Below, in pieces: positions 1-12,527 of a stretch of 45,728 nt of DNA. The notes under the pieces were generated by a model. The model was given only the letters and a program-made list of their open reading frames with translations, was not told where the DNA came from and did no database searches. The translations under genes were made by a program, and so were the position numbers. The stretch's first letter is position 1; every line of letters begins with the position of its first letter. This DNA is from an uncultured Myxococcales bacterium. Its GTDB lineage: Bacteria > Myxococcota_A > Polyangia > Fen-1088. The stretch covers positions 1 through 45,728 of the forward strand of contig CALAOV010000231.1 of assembly GCA_937889515.1 (NCBI GenBank). The letters run 5' to 3'.

Positions 1-2
1 TG

Positions 3-134
3 CCGCTGCCCAATCAAGCCGCGCCGGCGCCGCCGGTCAAGCCGCTCGCCAAGAAGCGGCCCGCCCGGCACAAGGCGCAACACGCGGGGCCCTCCACCTC
101 CCCGACCGAAGCGGCGCCGCCCGCCGAGGACGAC

Positions 135-158
<24 letters not shown>
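3..158 (+). CDS. C-terminal tail of an Ala/Pro/Lys-rich protein (partial)
   Basis: Reading frame 3 is open from the window edge to a TAG at 156-158 and encodes about 51 residues. The tail is rich in Ala, Pro and Lys, with stretches such as APAPPVKPLAKKRPARHK followed by an acidic end. This is a low-complexity, probably disordered C-terminus with no recognisable domain, so no function is proposed. It converges on valS and the two 3' ends overlap by 24 bases. The main part of the gene lies to the left of the window. It is called on frame openness and composition only, and the frame is short enough that chance cannot be excluded. Confidence 0.4.
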
Positions 159-2849
<2,691 letters not shown>

Positions 2850-2858
2850 CGGAGTCGG

Positions 2859-2888
2859 GTTTTAGCGCGGATCACCGGGCGTTGTCGC
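2859..2888 (-). promoter_or_regulatory. Candidate valS promoter (leaderless)
   Basis: On the minus strand a TAAAAC hexamer (2864-2859) lies 9 bases before the valS ATG. A partial -35 match, GCGACA, lies 18 bases further upstream (2888-2883). If used, transcription would begin within 2-3 bases of the start codon, which fits the absence of a Shine-Dalgarno. The hexamers are imperfect. Confidence 0.3.
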
Positions 2889-2914
2889 GCGCGGTCGCGC
2901 CGGACCGGCCCGGC

Positions 2915-2931
2915 CTGGCACGACGTTCGCA
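2915..2931 (+). promoter_or_regulatory. Near-consensus sigma-54 (-24/-12) element before the XPB-like gene
   Basis: The 17-base CTGGCACGACGTTCGCA matches the RpoN consensus YTGGCACGrNNNTTGCW at every defined position except one (TCGC instead of TTGC). The invariant GG (2917-2918) and GC (2929-2930) are 10 bases apart, as required. The predicted start near 2942 is two bases before the GTG at 2944. No upstream enhancer site was identified. High GC content raises the chance of an accidental match. Confidence 0.4.
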
Positions 2932-2943
2932 CCTGGCCTGCCC

Positions 2944-4326
2944 GTGCGCCTGGTTTTCGATCGCGGAACGCTCCTCTTCGACGACTTGACCGACCTGCCG
3001 GCCGGGGTCGACATCTGCCAGATCGCCGGTGTCCTCTGGGACGAGCGGGTCGGCGGTTACCGCGCGCCGGCGCGGCTTTGCTACGCGATCGTGTCGGAGC
3101 TTCGCCGCCGCGGCGTCCGGATCGGGGAGCAGCCCTGTCCGAGTCTCACGCCACCGTCCGGATTCCGTCCTCTGCAGCTGCGGCCCTATCAGGAGGCGGC
3201 GCTGGCGGCCTGGCGACAAAGCGCCCGCCGGGGTCTGGTCGTGCTTCCCACCGGAAGCGGCAAGACGCGCATTGCGCTCGGCGCCATCGCGAGCACGCGC
3301 ACACCCTGCCTCTGTCTGGTGCCGACGCGCGCGCTGGTCGACCAGTGGACCTCGGCCCTGGCCGCCGTCTGGGACGGACCGATCGGCCAGTTCGGCGACG
3401 GCGTCCGCGTGCTGGGACCGGTGACCATGGCCACCTTCGCCAGCGCCTACCGCCACATGGCGCGGATCGGGGACAAGTTCGGCCTGCTGATCGTGGACGA
3501 GGCGCATCACTTCGGACAGGGCGGGCGCGACGAGACGCTCGAGATGTCGATCGCCCCCTTGCGGCTGGGGTTGACGGCGACGCCGCCCGCGCCGGGGCCG
3601 GCCGCCAGGCGCCTCGCGTCGCTGATAGGTCCGCTGGTCTTCGAGCGAACCATCGCCGATCTGGCGGGCCGATACCTGGCCCCGCTGGAACGAATCACCT
3701 GGCGTCTGACTCTGGATCCGGACGAGCGCCGGGAGCACGACGCGCTCTGGGAGACCTACCGGCAGGCCCGCCGCGCGTTCGAGGGCAATCACCTGGGCGG
3801 GTCGTGGGAAGACTTTCTGCACCAGGCCGCGCGAACCGACGACGGGCGCCGGGGAATCGCAGCCTGGCGGCGCGCCCGCCGGATCCTGGCATTTCCGCGG
3901 CGGAAGCGCGAAGCGCTGGCCCTGCTCCTTCGTCACCACCGCACCCAGCGGACGCTGGTGTTCGTCGCCGACAACGAGACGGCCTACCGCGTGGCGCGCG
4001 AACACCTAGTCATGCCCCTCACCTGCGACATCGGGCGCGCCGAACGCCAGGCGGTTCTGGACCGCTTCCGGGCCGGGACTCTGCGCGCGCTGGTTTCGGC
4101 GCAGGTGCTCAACGAGGGACTAGATGTTCCGGACGCCGAAGTGGGAATCGTCGTCGCGGGGCGGATGGGCTCGCGCGAGCACGTGCAACGGGTCGGTCGG
4201 CTGCTTCGGCCGGGCGAAGGAAAACGCGCGCTGGTCTACGAGCTGGTCGTCGAGCAATCCAGCGAGGTCCGCCAGGCCGAAAGGAGGTGGGAGAGCCTTG
4301 CTGTCCGAGAGCGATCTGCCGCTTAG
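2944..4326 (+). CDS. XPB-like superfamily 2 DNA helicase
   Basis: ATP-dependent DNA translocase/helicase of the XPB/UvsW group, 460 residues. The order seen is a short N-terminal domain (about 1-75) placed like the XPB damage-recognition domain, then helicase domain 1 with Walker A PTGSGKT (102-108), DEAH box (185-188) and GLTATP motif III. Helicase domain 2 carries the LNEGLDVPDA motif V and motif VI QRVGRLLRP (from 415). The helical stretch between the two domains is where XPB has its thumb. The GTG at 2944 is chosen because the N-terminus is plausible there and a sigma-54-like element ends just upstream. Its last 29 bases overlap the Bax1-like nuclease gene, so the two are translated as a unit. 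In Archaea XPB and Bax1 form a helicase-nuclease complex implicated in nucleotide excision repair; the same role here is inference. Confidence 0.88.
   Translation: MRLVFDRGTLLFDDLTDLPAGVDICQIAGVLWDERVGGYRAPARLCYAIVSELRRRGVRIGEQPCPSLTPPSGFRPLQLRPYQEAALAAWRQSARRGLVVLPTGSGKTRIALGAIASTRTPCLCLVPTRALVDQWTSALAAVWDGPIGQFGDGVRVLGPVTMATFASAYRHMARIGDKFGLLIVDEAHHFGQGGRDETLEMSIAPLRLGLTATPPAPGPAARRLASLIGPLVFERTIADLAGRYLAPLERITWRLTLDPDERREHDALWETYRQARRAFEGNHLGGSWEDFLHQAARTDDGRRGIAAWRRARRILAFPRRKREALALLLRHHRTQRTLVFVADNETAYRVAREHLVMPLTCDIGRAERQAVLDRFRAGTLRALVSAQVLNEGLDVPDAEVGIVVAGRMGSREHVQRVGRLLRPGEGKRALVYELVVEQSSEVRQAERRWESLAVRERSAA
4282..4300 (+). promoter_or_regulatory. Strong Shine-Dalgarno fixing a TTG start for the Bax1-like gene
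   Basis: AAGGAGGTG, an almost perfect anti-16S match, lies inside the last codons of the helicase gene, about 8-9 bases before a TTG at 4298. The open frame extends upstream to 4124 but those residues do not resemble the family. The site therefore sets the start and implies high, coupled translation of the nuclease. Confidence 0.85.
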
Positions 4327-5533
4327 GCTCATCGAGGAGCGGGCCTTCATCGACTTCCTGGGTCCCCAGGACGAGCCCTGGCTGCGGGTGCTCCTGGCGG
4401 AGATGGCGCGCTTCGAAGGTCGCCGGCGCCGGGAGCTGGCGGAGCGCCTCAGCGAGCCCTTGCCCTGCGAGGCGCCGTATTTCAAGCGTCGCGCCGCGGC
4501 CCGCACGCTGCTGCGCCTCTGGCGCCCGGAGAGTGGGTCGACGGGGCCGCCGGGATCGGCGACGGTACGCCGGGAGCCTCCCAGCTTGGCGCTGAGACCC
4601 GCGGAGCTGCGGGCACGGCTCTTCACTGCCGCCGCCGCCAGCGAGGCGCCCGGGGCTTCCGTCGTCGACCAGACGGCCGCCGGCCTGGGCATCGCACCCG
4701 CCCTGCTGCTCGAATCGCTGTTCGCCGACCTGCCCGGCGAGCGTCCGGTGCGGGCGCCCGATCCGCGACCCACCCCGGCCGAGGCAGCCCTGCGCATCAA
4801 CCTCGCGATCGCCCAGGCCGTCCTCATGCGTGCCTCCCGGATCGAGCTGCGGGTCGAGGGCGGCGTGCGCCCCGTCGTCCGACTGGCCAAGCTGCGCGGT
4901 CTGCTCTGCACCATCACCGACGGTGACCCGGCCGAGCCGTCCCGCCCCCTGCTGGAGATCTCCGGACCCTTCTCGCTCTTTCGGCACACCTTGCTCTACG
5001 GGCGAGCGCTGGCCGAGCTCCTGCCGCATCTCGCCTGGTGCGCCCGTTTCGAGCTGCGGGCGGCCTGTGCACTGCGCGGGCGGCTCGCCACCGTGTCGGT
5101 GGAGAGCGGGGATCCCATCTTCCCGGCGGCGCCGCCCACCCTCTTCGACAGCCGCCTCGAGGAGCGCTTCGCCCACGACATCGCGCGCCTGGCACCCGAC
5201 TGGGACGTCATCCGCGAGCCCGAGCCGGTGCGCGCCGGAACTACCCTCATCTTTCCGGACTTTCTTCTTCGTCATCGCATCCACCCGGAGCGGCAGGTGC
5301 TGATCGAGATCATCGGCTTCTGGACTGCGCAGTACCTCGCCAACAAGCTGGAAAAGCTGCGGCAGGCCGAGCTGCCGGTCTGCATTCTTTGCGTCGACGA
5401 AGATCGCGCCTGCGCGCCGGACGATCTGCCCCCGGGCATGCCGGTGGTCCCCTTCCGCCGCCGCCTCGACGCCGCGGCGGTCCTGCGCCAGGTCGAGCGG
5501 CTGACCGGCGCGGCCGACTCGAAGGCGGCGTGA
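4298..5533 (+). CDS. Bax1-like nuclease (DUF790 family), XPB partner
   Basis: A 411-residue protein of the DUF790/Bax1 family (Binds Archaeal XPB). The TTG at 4298 follows an AAGGAGGTG site and gives the N-terminus MLSESDLPLRLIEE, close to the way the family begins. The C-terminal third holds the PD-(D/E)xK-like nuclease signature: Asp321 in the FPDF segment, Glu337 in IEIIGFW and Lys350 in NKLEKLR. The phrase IGFW..QYL..KLEKLR is diagnostic. The gene overlaps the helicase by 29 bases, so co-expression is structural. Archaeal Bax1 is a structure-specific endonuclease whose activity is coupled to XPB. The expectation here is a repair helicase-nuclease; the substrate is not knowable from sequence. 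It ends 210 bases before the convergent spoVR. Confidence 0.85.
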   Translation: MLSESDLPLRLIEERAFIDFLGPQDEPWLRVLLAEMARFEGRRRRELAERLSEPLPCEAPYFKRRAAARTLLRLWRPESGSTGPPGSATVRREPPSLALRPAELRARLFTAAAASEAPGASVVDQTAAGLGIAPALLLESLFADLPGERPVRAPDPRPTPAEAALRINLAIAQAVLMRASRIELRVEGGVRPVVRLAKLRGLLCTITDGDPAEPSRPLLEISGPFSLFRHTLLYGRALAELLPHLAWCARFELRAACALRGRLATVSVESGDPIFPAAPPTLFDSRLEERFAHDIARLAPDWDVIREPEPVRAGTTLIFPDFLLRHRIHPERQVLIEIIGFWTAQYLANKLEKLRQAELPVCILCVDEDRACAPDDLPPGMPVVPFRRRLDAAAVLRQVERLTGAADSKAA

Positions 5534-5623
5534 GTATGTTGGATGGAAGGCCGTTCCGGCAGCGCGGAACATGGCGTAAGTCGCTCTTGGCTCTTGCCCG
5601 CAACCTGAGGCTGGAGCTAGCCT

Positions 5624-5652
5624 GGCCCGCTGAATATCAAATTGAGCGGGCC
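5624..5652. terminator. Inverted repeat between convergent genes, possible terminator
   Basis: GGCCCGCT (5624-5631) and AGCGGGCC (5645-5652) form a perfect 8-bp stem around a 13-base AT-rich loop. It lies between the 3' ends of the Bax1-like and spoVR genes. There is no T-run, so intrinsic termination is uncertain. Confidence 0.4.
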
Positions 5653-5742
5653 CCTGGGTGTCGCGCTGGTCGGTGCGCTGCTGGCCGGTTGTGGACGAGG
5701 TCAGCGCCGCCAGCGTCACGGCGCTCAAGGCCCCGACGGGCC

Positions 5743-7230
5743 TCAGCTTCCCAGGGCCTTTTCGGTCTGTTCCTTGCCGTCGAAGCGGAAGATCTTCTGT
5801 TTGCCCTCGACGGCCGTGATCAAGTTGACCGGACGGCGCCAGACGCGGCCCAACGCCGCCAGCGTGGCGCGGGCGTGCTCCATCTGCAGATCCGTCCCCT
5901 CGTGGCGGTGGCGGATCAGCAGCTCGCCGCGGTTGTCGTAGTTGGCGTCCTCGACGAAGATGAAGGGATCACCAAAGTTGGTGAGCGAGAAGAGCATCTT
6001 GTGTTTGATCTTCGCGAACTCCCGCGAGTCGATCTCGTAGTTGCCAGTCCGATCGTTGAGTGAGAACGAGAAGAACTTGTTCCTCTCGCAGAAGTCGGCG
6101 GTGAAATACTCGTCGATGAAGGTGACGTCGTTGTAGAGCTTGCGCACCTCGAAGATCTTCTTGCGCCCGAGCCCCACCCGCTTGTCCCAGGTCCGCCGCG
6201 CGTCGAGGCTCTCGCACTCGTTCCACTCGCGCCCGAAACGCCCTTTATCCCAGCGCTCCTCGACGTCTCGCAACAGCTCGATCCCGATCTTGTACGGGTT
6301 GAACTGCCCCGGCGCCGTGGCCAGAACGCTGGCGTTGTGGTCCGCGTAGTCGATGATCTCCGAAACCTTGAGCGCCTTCTCGGTCATGATCCGGCTGTGC
6401 CAGTAGGCGGCCCAGCCCTCGTTGAGGATCTTGGTCTGGCGCTGCGGCGCGAAGTAGTAGGCCTCGTCGCGCACGATCTCCAGGATGTCGCGCTCCCAGG
6501 AATCGAGCGGCGCGTTCTGCAGCAGGAACAGCAGGACGTCGCGCTCCGGCTCGGACGGATTCTTCTTGGGCTTGTCGCGCTCGCGCTCCATCTTCCGCCG
6601 CTGTTCGTCCAGGTATTCGGGCGGGTTGATGAACTTGTCCATGTACGACTTGGCCCGGATGCGCGGGATCTCCGCGGTCTTCTCCTCGCGTTCCTTTTCC
6701 CGCTCGGGCGGCGCCTTGCGCGTGATGAAAGGGGACATCGGGTCGATCAGGTTTTCCAGGCAGAGGCACGAATCGATGAAGCTTTCGATCTTCTCGATGC
6801 CGAGCCGCTCGATGTGGCGCCGCACGCGCGTCGCGTGGTTGGCCATCCCGTCGATCATGCGGCGATTGGTCTTGGAGAAGAAGTAGTTGTTCTTGAAAAA
6901 GTCGCAGTGCCCCAGCACGTGCGCGATGACCATCTTCTGATCGACCAGCGAATTGCCTTCCAGCAGGTAGGCGTAGGCCGGGTTGTTGTTGATGACCATC
7001 TCGTAGATCTTCGAAAAGCCGTAGATGTGGCTCTTGGAGAGATGCTCGAACTCCATCCCGAAGCGCCAGTGCGGGTAGCGGACCGGAAAGCCTCCGAATG
7101 CCGCCACCTCCTGCATCCGCTTGTAGTCGAGGATCTCGAACTCGACCTCCCAAAAGTCGAGCCCGTAGGCGCGCCCGTAGCCCTCGATCTCGCGCTGGAT
7201 GTCCGACAGATAGGGGGGAAGGGAAGCCAC
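5743..7230 (-). CDS. spoVR: SpoVR family protein
   Basis: A 495-residue member of the SpoVR family (B. subtilis SpoVR, E. coli YcgB), within the normal size range. The N-terminal half carries the conserved segments [42 protein letters not shown] and [16 protein letters not shown], the last a His-rich stretch typical of the family. It is cytoplasmic with no membrane segments. The biochemical function is not established; in B. subtilis it affects spore cortex formation. It is the last gene of the prkA-DUF444-spoVR cluster, starting 10 bases after the DUF444 stop at a GTG (7230). The same trio is known from enterobacteria as yeaG-yeaH-ycgB, where it is linked to stationary phase and starvation. 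A role here in starvation or development is inference. Confidence 0.95.
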   Translation of the reverse strand: MASLPPYLSDIQREIEGYGRAYGLDFWEVEFEILDYKRMQEVAAFGGFPVRYPHWRFGMEFEHLSKSHIYGFSKIYEMVINNNPAYAYLLEGNSLVDQKMVIAHVLGHCDFFKNNYFFSKTNRRMIDGMANHATRVRRHIERLGIEKIESFIDSCLCLENLIDPMSPFITRKAPPEREKEREEKTAEIPRIRAKSYMDKFINPPEYLDEQRRKMERERDKPKKNPSEPERDVLLFLLQNAPLDSWERDILEIVRDEAYYFAPQRQTKILNEGWAAYWHSRIMTEKALKVSEIIDYADHNASVLATAPGQFNPYKIGIELLRDVEERWDKGRFGREWNECESLDARRTWDKRVGLGRKKIFEVRKLYNDVTFIDEYFTADFCERNKFFSFSLNDRTGNYEIDSREFAKIKHKMLFSLTNFGDPFIFVEDANYDNRGELLIRHRHEGTDLQMEHARATLAALGRVWRRPVNLITAVEGKQKIFRFDGKEQTEKALGS

Positions 7231-7240
7231 GGTCGGACGC

Positions 7241-8350
7241 CTACTTTCCCTTGCCCAGGAAGTCGCGGATCGACTCCATGATCGCGTCCTTCCCCTTGAT
7301 CTCCGAGACCACCAGGCTGTCGTCCTCGTCGAAGTGCTCGTTCAGATCCTTGATGAACTGCCCCGACCCGTAGGGGCTCTCGACCTGGCCGTAGCAGAAG
7401 AGGTTCACCTTGGGCAGGATCTGGGTCTTGAGGATCTCCACGCACTGCACGGTGTCGTCGACAGACCAGTTGTCGCCATCCGAGAAGTGAAACGGATAGA
7501 TGTTCCACTCGGTGGGCGGGAATTCGTCCTCGATCATCTTGGCGCACAGCTTGTACGCGCTCGAGATCATGGTGCCGCCCGATTCGCGCGTGCGGAAGAA
7601 GGTGTCGCGGTCGACCTCCTTGGCGACGGCGTCGTGGATGATGTAGCGCGACTCGAGCCCCTTGTACTGGCTGCGCAGCCAGGCGTCGATCCAGAAGGAC
7701 TCGATCCGGACGATCTCTTTCTGCTCGTCGCCCATCGACCCGGAGACGTCCATGATGAACAGCATCACCGCGTTCGACTGCGGCAGCGGCGTGGTCCTCC
7801 AGGATCGGTACCGGCGATCCTCACGCACCGGAACGATGATCGGGTTCTCCGAGTTGTAGGTGCCGGTCATGATCTGCCGGCGCAGCGCCTGCCGGAAGGT
7901 CCGCTTGAAGTGGCGCAGCGATTCGGGACCCGCCCGCCGGATGCCGACGTAGCGGTCCTTCTGGGCGATGATCCGCTGCTTTCCCTTGGGCTCGATGCGG
8001 GGCAGCTGCAGCTCCTCGCCCATGATCTGCGCCAGCTCCTCCAGCGACAGCTCGACCTCCAGCGCGTGCTCGCCGGCTTGATCGCCCGCCTTGCCGCTGC
8101 CGTCCGCGTTGGGATCGCCCTTGCCCAGGCTGTCGCCGACGTCGCCTTTCCCCTGCCCGACCCCACCGCGGTCCTTGCTGCCGAAGCGGAACCGCGGCAC
8201 GTTGATCTGCGGCAGCGGGATGGAGACCAGATCCTTGCCCTTGCGGCCGATGAGTTCGCCCTGCGAGATGTACTTGCGCAGGTCCTGCTTGATCTTGCCG
8301 CGCACGATGTCGCGGAAGCGGCCGTGATCGGGATCGATCCGCAGCGCCAT
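7241..8350 (-). CDS. DUF444 family protein (YeaH-like, VWA-type domain)
   Basis: A 369-residue member of the YeaH/DUF444 family. The N-terminus has the family phrase [16 protein letters not shown]. Residues about 60-95 form a Gly/Lys/Asp-rich flexible linker. From about 193 there is a von Willebrand A-like fold with the metal-site motif DVSGS at 201-205, followed by [11 protein letters not shown] and FSDGDNWS. It is thought to act as a partner of the PrkA AAA+ protein. The ATG at 8350 overlaps the TGA of the preceding small gene by one base (TGATG), so translation is coupled. Function beyond the association with PrkA is not established. Confidence 0.93.
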   Translation of the reverse strand: MALRIDPDHGRFRDIVRGKIKQDLRKYISQGELIGRKGKDLVSIPLPQINVPRFRFGSKDRGGVGQGKGDVGDSLGKGDPNADGSGKAGDQAGEHALEVELSLEELAQIMGEELQLPRIEPKGKQRIIAQKDRYVGIRRAGPESLRHFKRTFRQALRRQIMTGTYNSENPIIVPVREDRRYRSWRTTPLPQSNAVMLFIMDVSGSMGDEQKEIVRIESFWIDAWLRSQYKGLESRYIIHDAVAKEVDRDTFFRTRESGGTMISSAYKLCAKMIEDEFPPTEWNIYPFHFSDGDNWSVDDTVQCVEILKTQILPKVNLFCYGQVESPYGSGQFIKDLNEHFDEDDSLVVSEIKGKDAIMESIRDFLGKGK

Positions 8351-8586
8351 CAGACCACCAGGTCCACGAACCGCCCCGTGGGCGGGTCGTAGACCCCCAG
8401 GCGCTGTCCCTTGGCCTTGGCGGACACCGCCTGCTCGAGCAGCCCGAGCGCCCGGGTCAGCACCGCCATCGGCTGCTCGGTCTTGACGTCCGCCATCAGC
8501 TTCACCAGCAGGGCAGCCGCCTGCCCGTTGATCTCGACGTGCACCGACGAGAGCGCTTCGAGCCTGGCTATTTCGGCGGGATCCAT
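8350..8586 (-). CDS. Small RHH-like protein within the prkA cluster
   Basis: A 78-residue protein between prkA and DUF444, separated from prkA by 17 bases and overlapping DUF444 by one base. The sequence shows a short beta segment (SSVHVEING), an amphipathic helix ([12 protein letters not shown]), a turn and a second helix ([16 protein letters not shown]), then a C-terminal [19 protein letters not shown] segment. This strand-helix-helix order, and the tail, resemble ribbon-helix-helix proteins whose C-terminus runs on into a two-strand hairpin. A regulator or adaptor for the kinase cluster is possible but unproven. The enterobacterial cluster has no equivalent gene that I know of. Coding is supported by the tight operon fit, GC-rich third positions and an AGAGG-like site before the ATG. 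Confidence 0.7.
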   Translation of the reverse strand: MDPAEIARLEALSSVHVEINGQAAALLVKLMADVKTEQPMAVLTRALGLLEQAVSAKAKGQRLGVYDPPTGRFVDLVV

Positions 8587-8603
8587 GCGGCGCCTCTCGC
8601 CGC

Positions 8604-10691
<2,088 letters not shown>

Positions 10692-10708
10692 CGGGATGAC
10701 TCCTTTCA

Positions 10709-10735
10709 GACGGTGGGCGACGGAGAAGCACCGTC
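10709..10735 (-). promoter_or_regulatory. Hairpin in the prkA 5' leader next to the Shine-Dalgarno
   Basis: GACGGTG (10709-10715) and CACCGTC (10729-10735) form a perfect 7-bp inverted repeat with a 13-base spacer. It ends two bases upstream of the AAGGAGT site of prkA. In the mRNA it would form a stem beside the ribosome site; as DNA it could be an operator. No known riboswitch fold is recognised. Confidence 0.4.
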
Positions 10736-10771
10736 CACCCCCGTCCCAGGAACTAGGAACGGCGAAGCATG

Positions 10772-10780
10772 ATTGTAGCA
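10772..10780 (-). promoter_or_regulatory. Candidate prkA promoter with extended -10
   Basis: On the minus strand TGCTACAAT is an extended -10 element (TGnTACAAT). No good -35 is seen 17 bases upstream, which the extended -10 can compensate for. It predicts a leader of about 75 bases containing the hairpin and Shine-Dalgarno. Confidence 0.5.
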
Positions 10781-10884
10781 CGGCGCGGCGCCGGCGAGAC
10801 GGAGTTAGACGCCGCTTCTCGAAGAATTCGGGCGGGTCCGGCGCTCCTTCTCGGAAATTCAGGGGGGTCGCGTCGCGAGCCTAA

Positions 10885-10906
10885 GCCTCGGTCGGCCCGC
10901 CGAGGC
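10885..10906 (-). terminator. Hairpin downstream of the ABC permease gene
   Basis: GCCTCGG (10885-10891) pairs with CCGAGGC (10900-10906) around an 8-base loop, beginning about 36 bases past the permease stop. No T-run follows, so it may instead stabilise the 3' end. The rest of the 250-base gap before prkA holds the prkA leader and no convincing gene. Confidence 0.35.
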
Positions 10907-10941
10907 GGCCACCCCGCCGGGCGGTTGTCTAGCGACCAAGG

Positions 10942-11781
10942 TCAGTAGTGCGATAGCGACCCGTCGATGCGCGCGCGTTTCAGGGCGTAGGCGAACAGGC
11001 CGGCGCCGACGGGGGCGAGCACGCCCGCGAAGATCAGCAGCGCCAGGAGCGAGTCGCGGAGCTCGCCCGGTCCGGCCCCGACCAAGAGGGCGCCGCGCAG
11101 GACCGCCAGCGCGTGGGTCAGCGGCAGGAGGCGCCCGACCTCGCGCAGCCAGGCGGGCAGCACGGTCACGGGGTACATCACGCCCGACAGAAAGAACGAG
11201 AGCGAGCCGATCACCATTGCCACCGGGTTCATCCGGCGAACCAGCATGGTCGTCGCGGCCGCGAGCAGGCCGAGGCCCGAGAACGCCGCGATGATCAGGG
11301 GGACCGCGACGATCAGCGACACCCAGTTGACCCTCGACAGATCCAGCCCCAGCAGCAGCTTGGCGCCCAGCAGATAGGCCGCCGATCGAACCGACGACGC
11401 CGCGAACTCGTACACCGGCGGCGCGCCCAGGACCATCCAGGGCGCGGCGGGGGTGGCGATCTCGGCCTCCAGCGTCCCCATCATTTGCGCAAAGCGAATC
11501 CGCTGCGCCAGACCGGAGACGCCGACCTGCTGGAACTCGGTGGCCAGAAAGCCGATCACGACGAAGCCCAGGTAGTTGCCGCGGTAGACGGCCAGGTGGG
11601 GGTTGATGGCGGCGCCCACGAAGCGCGAGAGAAACAGCAGCGAGGCCGCCGCCAGCCCGAAGCCGAAGATCCGGACCAGGAACGCGGTCCGGTAGCCGCC
11701 GAGCGCCGCCAGCTCGCGCCGGACGAAGGCGACCAGCACCCGCACGAACCAGGGAAATCGGGCGACCGCCGGGGCGCTCAC
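10942..11781 (-). CDS. ABC-2 type transporter permease
   Basis: A 279-residue integral membrane protein with about six hydrophobic segments and the ABC-2 export permease pattern. It has a long cytoplasmic N-terminus (VRVLVAFVRRELAALGGYR), mid-protein RIRFAQMMGTLEAEIATPA coupling helices, and a late FFLSGVMYPVTVLPAW segment typical of DrrB/NodJ-like permeases. The GTG at 11781 is chosen because it overlaps the ATPase stop codon (GTGA); the longer frame upstream is a shadow of the ATPase gene. With the ATPase it would form a two-plus-two exporter. The substrate is not evident. Lying directly behind mltG, it could serve envelope or polysaccharide export, but this is inference from position. Confidence 0.88.
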   Translation of the reverse strand: MSAPAVARFPWFVRVLVAFVRRELAALGGYRTAFLVRIFGFGLAAASLLFLSRFVGAAINPHLAVYRGNYLGFVVIGFLATEFQQVGVSGLAQRIRFAQMMGTLEAEIATPAAPWMVLGAPPVYEFAASSVRSAAYLLGAKLLLGLDLSRVNWVSLIVAVPLIIAAFSGLGLLAAATTMLVRRMNPVAMVIGSLSFFLSGVMYPVTVLPAWLREVGRLLPLTHALAVLRGALLVGAGPGELRDSLLALLIFAGVLAPVGAGLFAYALKRARIDGSLSHY

Positions 11782-12527
11782 AGGCCCAGCTCCGCTTCGA
11801 TGCGATCGGGCGCCGACTCGCCCCGCAGGCGGCCAGCCTCGAGGAACAGCACCCGGTCCGCCATCGCGCGCGCCTCGGCCGGATCGTTGCTGCACACGAT
11901 CGCGGTGCGGCCGGCGCCCCGGATGATCTCCTCGCGCAAGAAGGCCCGCAGGTCGCGGGCGCCGCGGGGGTCGAGACCCAGCGTCGGCTCGTCGAGCAGC
12001 AGCACCTTGGGATCACCGAGCAGCCCGCGCGCGATCGCCAGCCGCTGCCGCATGCCGCGCGAATACTCGCGGTAACGGCGATCGGCGGCGGCCGCCAGGC
12101 CCACCCGCTCCAGCAGCTCGCCGGTCCGGCGGCGGGCGACCGCCGCGGGCAGCCCGTGCAGCGCCGCGAAGTAGTGCAGGTTGCCTCGCCCCGAGACCCG
12201 GTAGTGGAAGCTGCGCTCGTCGCCCACCACGAACGCCACCCGCCGCCGGAACTCGGAGGTGCCGGCGCCCGCGTCGATCCCCGCCACCTGCGCCCGCCCG
12301 GCCGACGGCAGCAAGAGGCCGCCCAGGATCCGGACCAGGGTCGACTTGCCGGCACCGTTCGGCCCCATCATGCAGGCGATCTCCCCCTGCGGGACCGTGA
12401 ACGACACATCCGCCAGCGCCTCCACCGGCTTGCCGAACAGGCGCCCGCGCAACATTTCGCCGAGGCCAGCAGGCGACTGGAAAACCTTGCCCAAACCCTC
12501 GACGACGATCGCCGCCTGGGCGGTCAT
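11778..12527 (-). CDS. ABC transporter ATP-binding protein
   Basis: A 249-residue nucleotide-binding subunit. Walker A is GPNGAGKST, the signature loop is the divergent YSRGMRQRLAIARGL, and Walker B is VLLLDEPTLGLDP. The early segment SPAGLGEMLRGRLFGKPVEAL before the Walker A resembles ATPases of ABC-2 exporters for polysaccharides or small hydrophobic molecules. The ATG at 12527 overlaps the mltG stop (ATGA). The downstream permease starts in its stop codon (GTGA), so the three genes are translationally chained. No periplasmic binding protein is present, which fits an exporter. Confidence 0.92.
   Translation of the reverse strand: MTAQAAIVVEGLGKVFQSPAGLGEMLRGRLFGKPVEALADVSFTVPQGEIACMMGPNGAGKSTLVRILGGLLLPSAGRAQVAGIDAGAGTSEFRRRVAFVVGDERSFHYRVSGRGNLHYFAALHGLPAAVARRRTGELLERVGLAAAADRRYREYSRGMRQRLAIARGLLGDPKVLLLDEPTLGLDPRGARDLRAFLREEIIRGAGRTAIVCSNDPAEARAMADRVLFLEAGRLRGESAPDRIEAELGL

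Noticed and set aside
4124-4297. Upstream extension of the Bax1 frame to an ATG at 4124
   Set aside because: The extension lies wholly inside the helicase gene and is out of frame with it. The TTG at 4298 has a strong Shine-Dalgarno.
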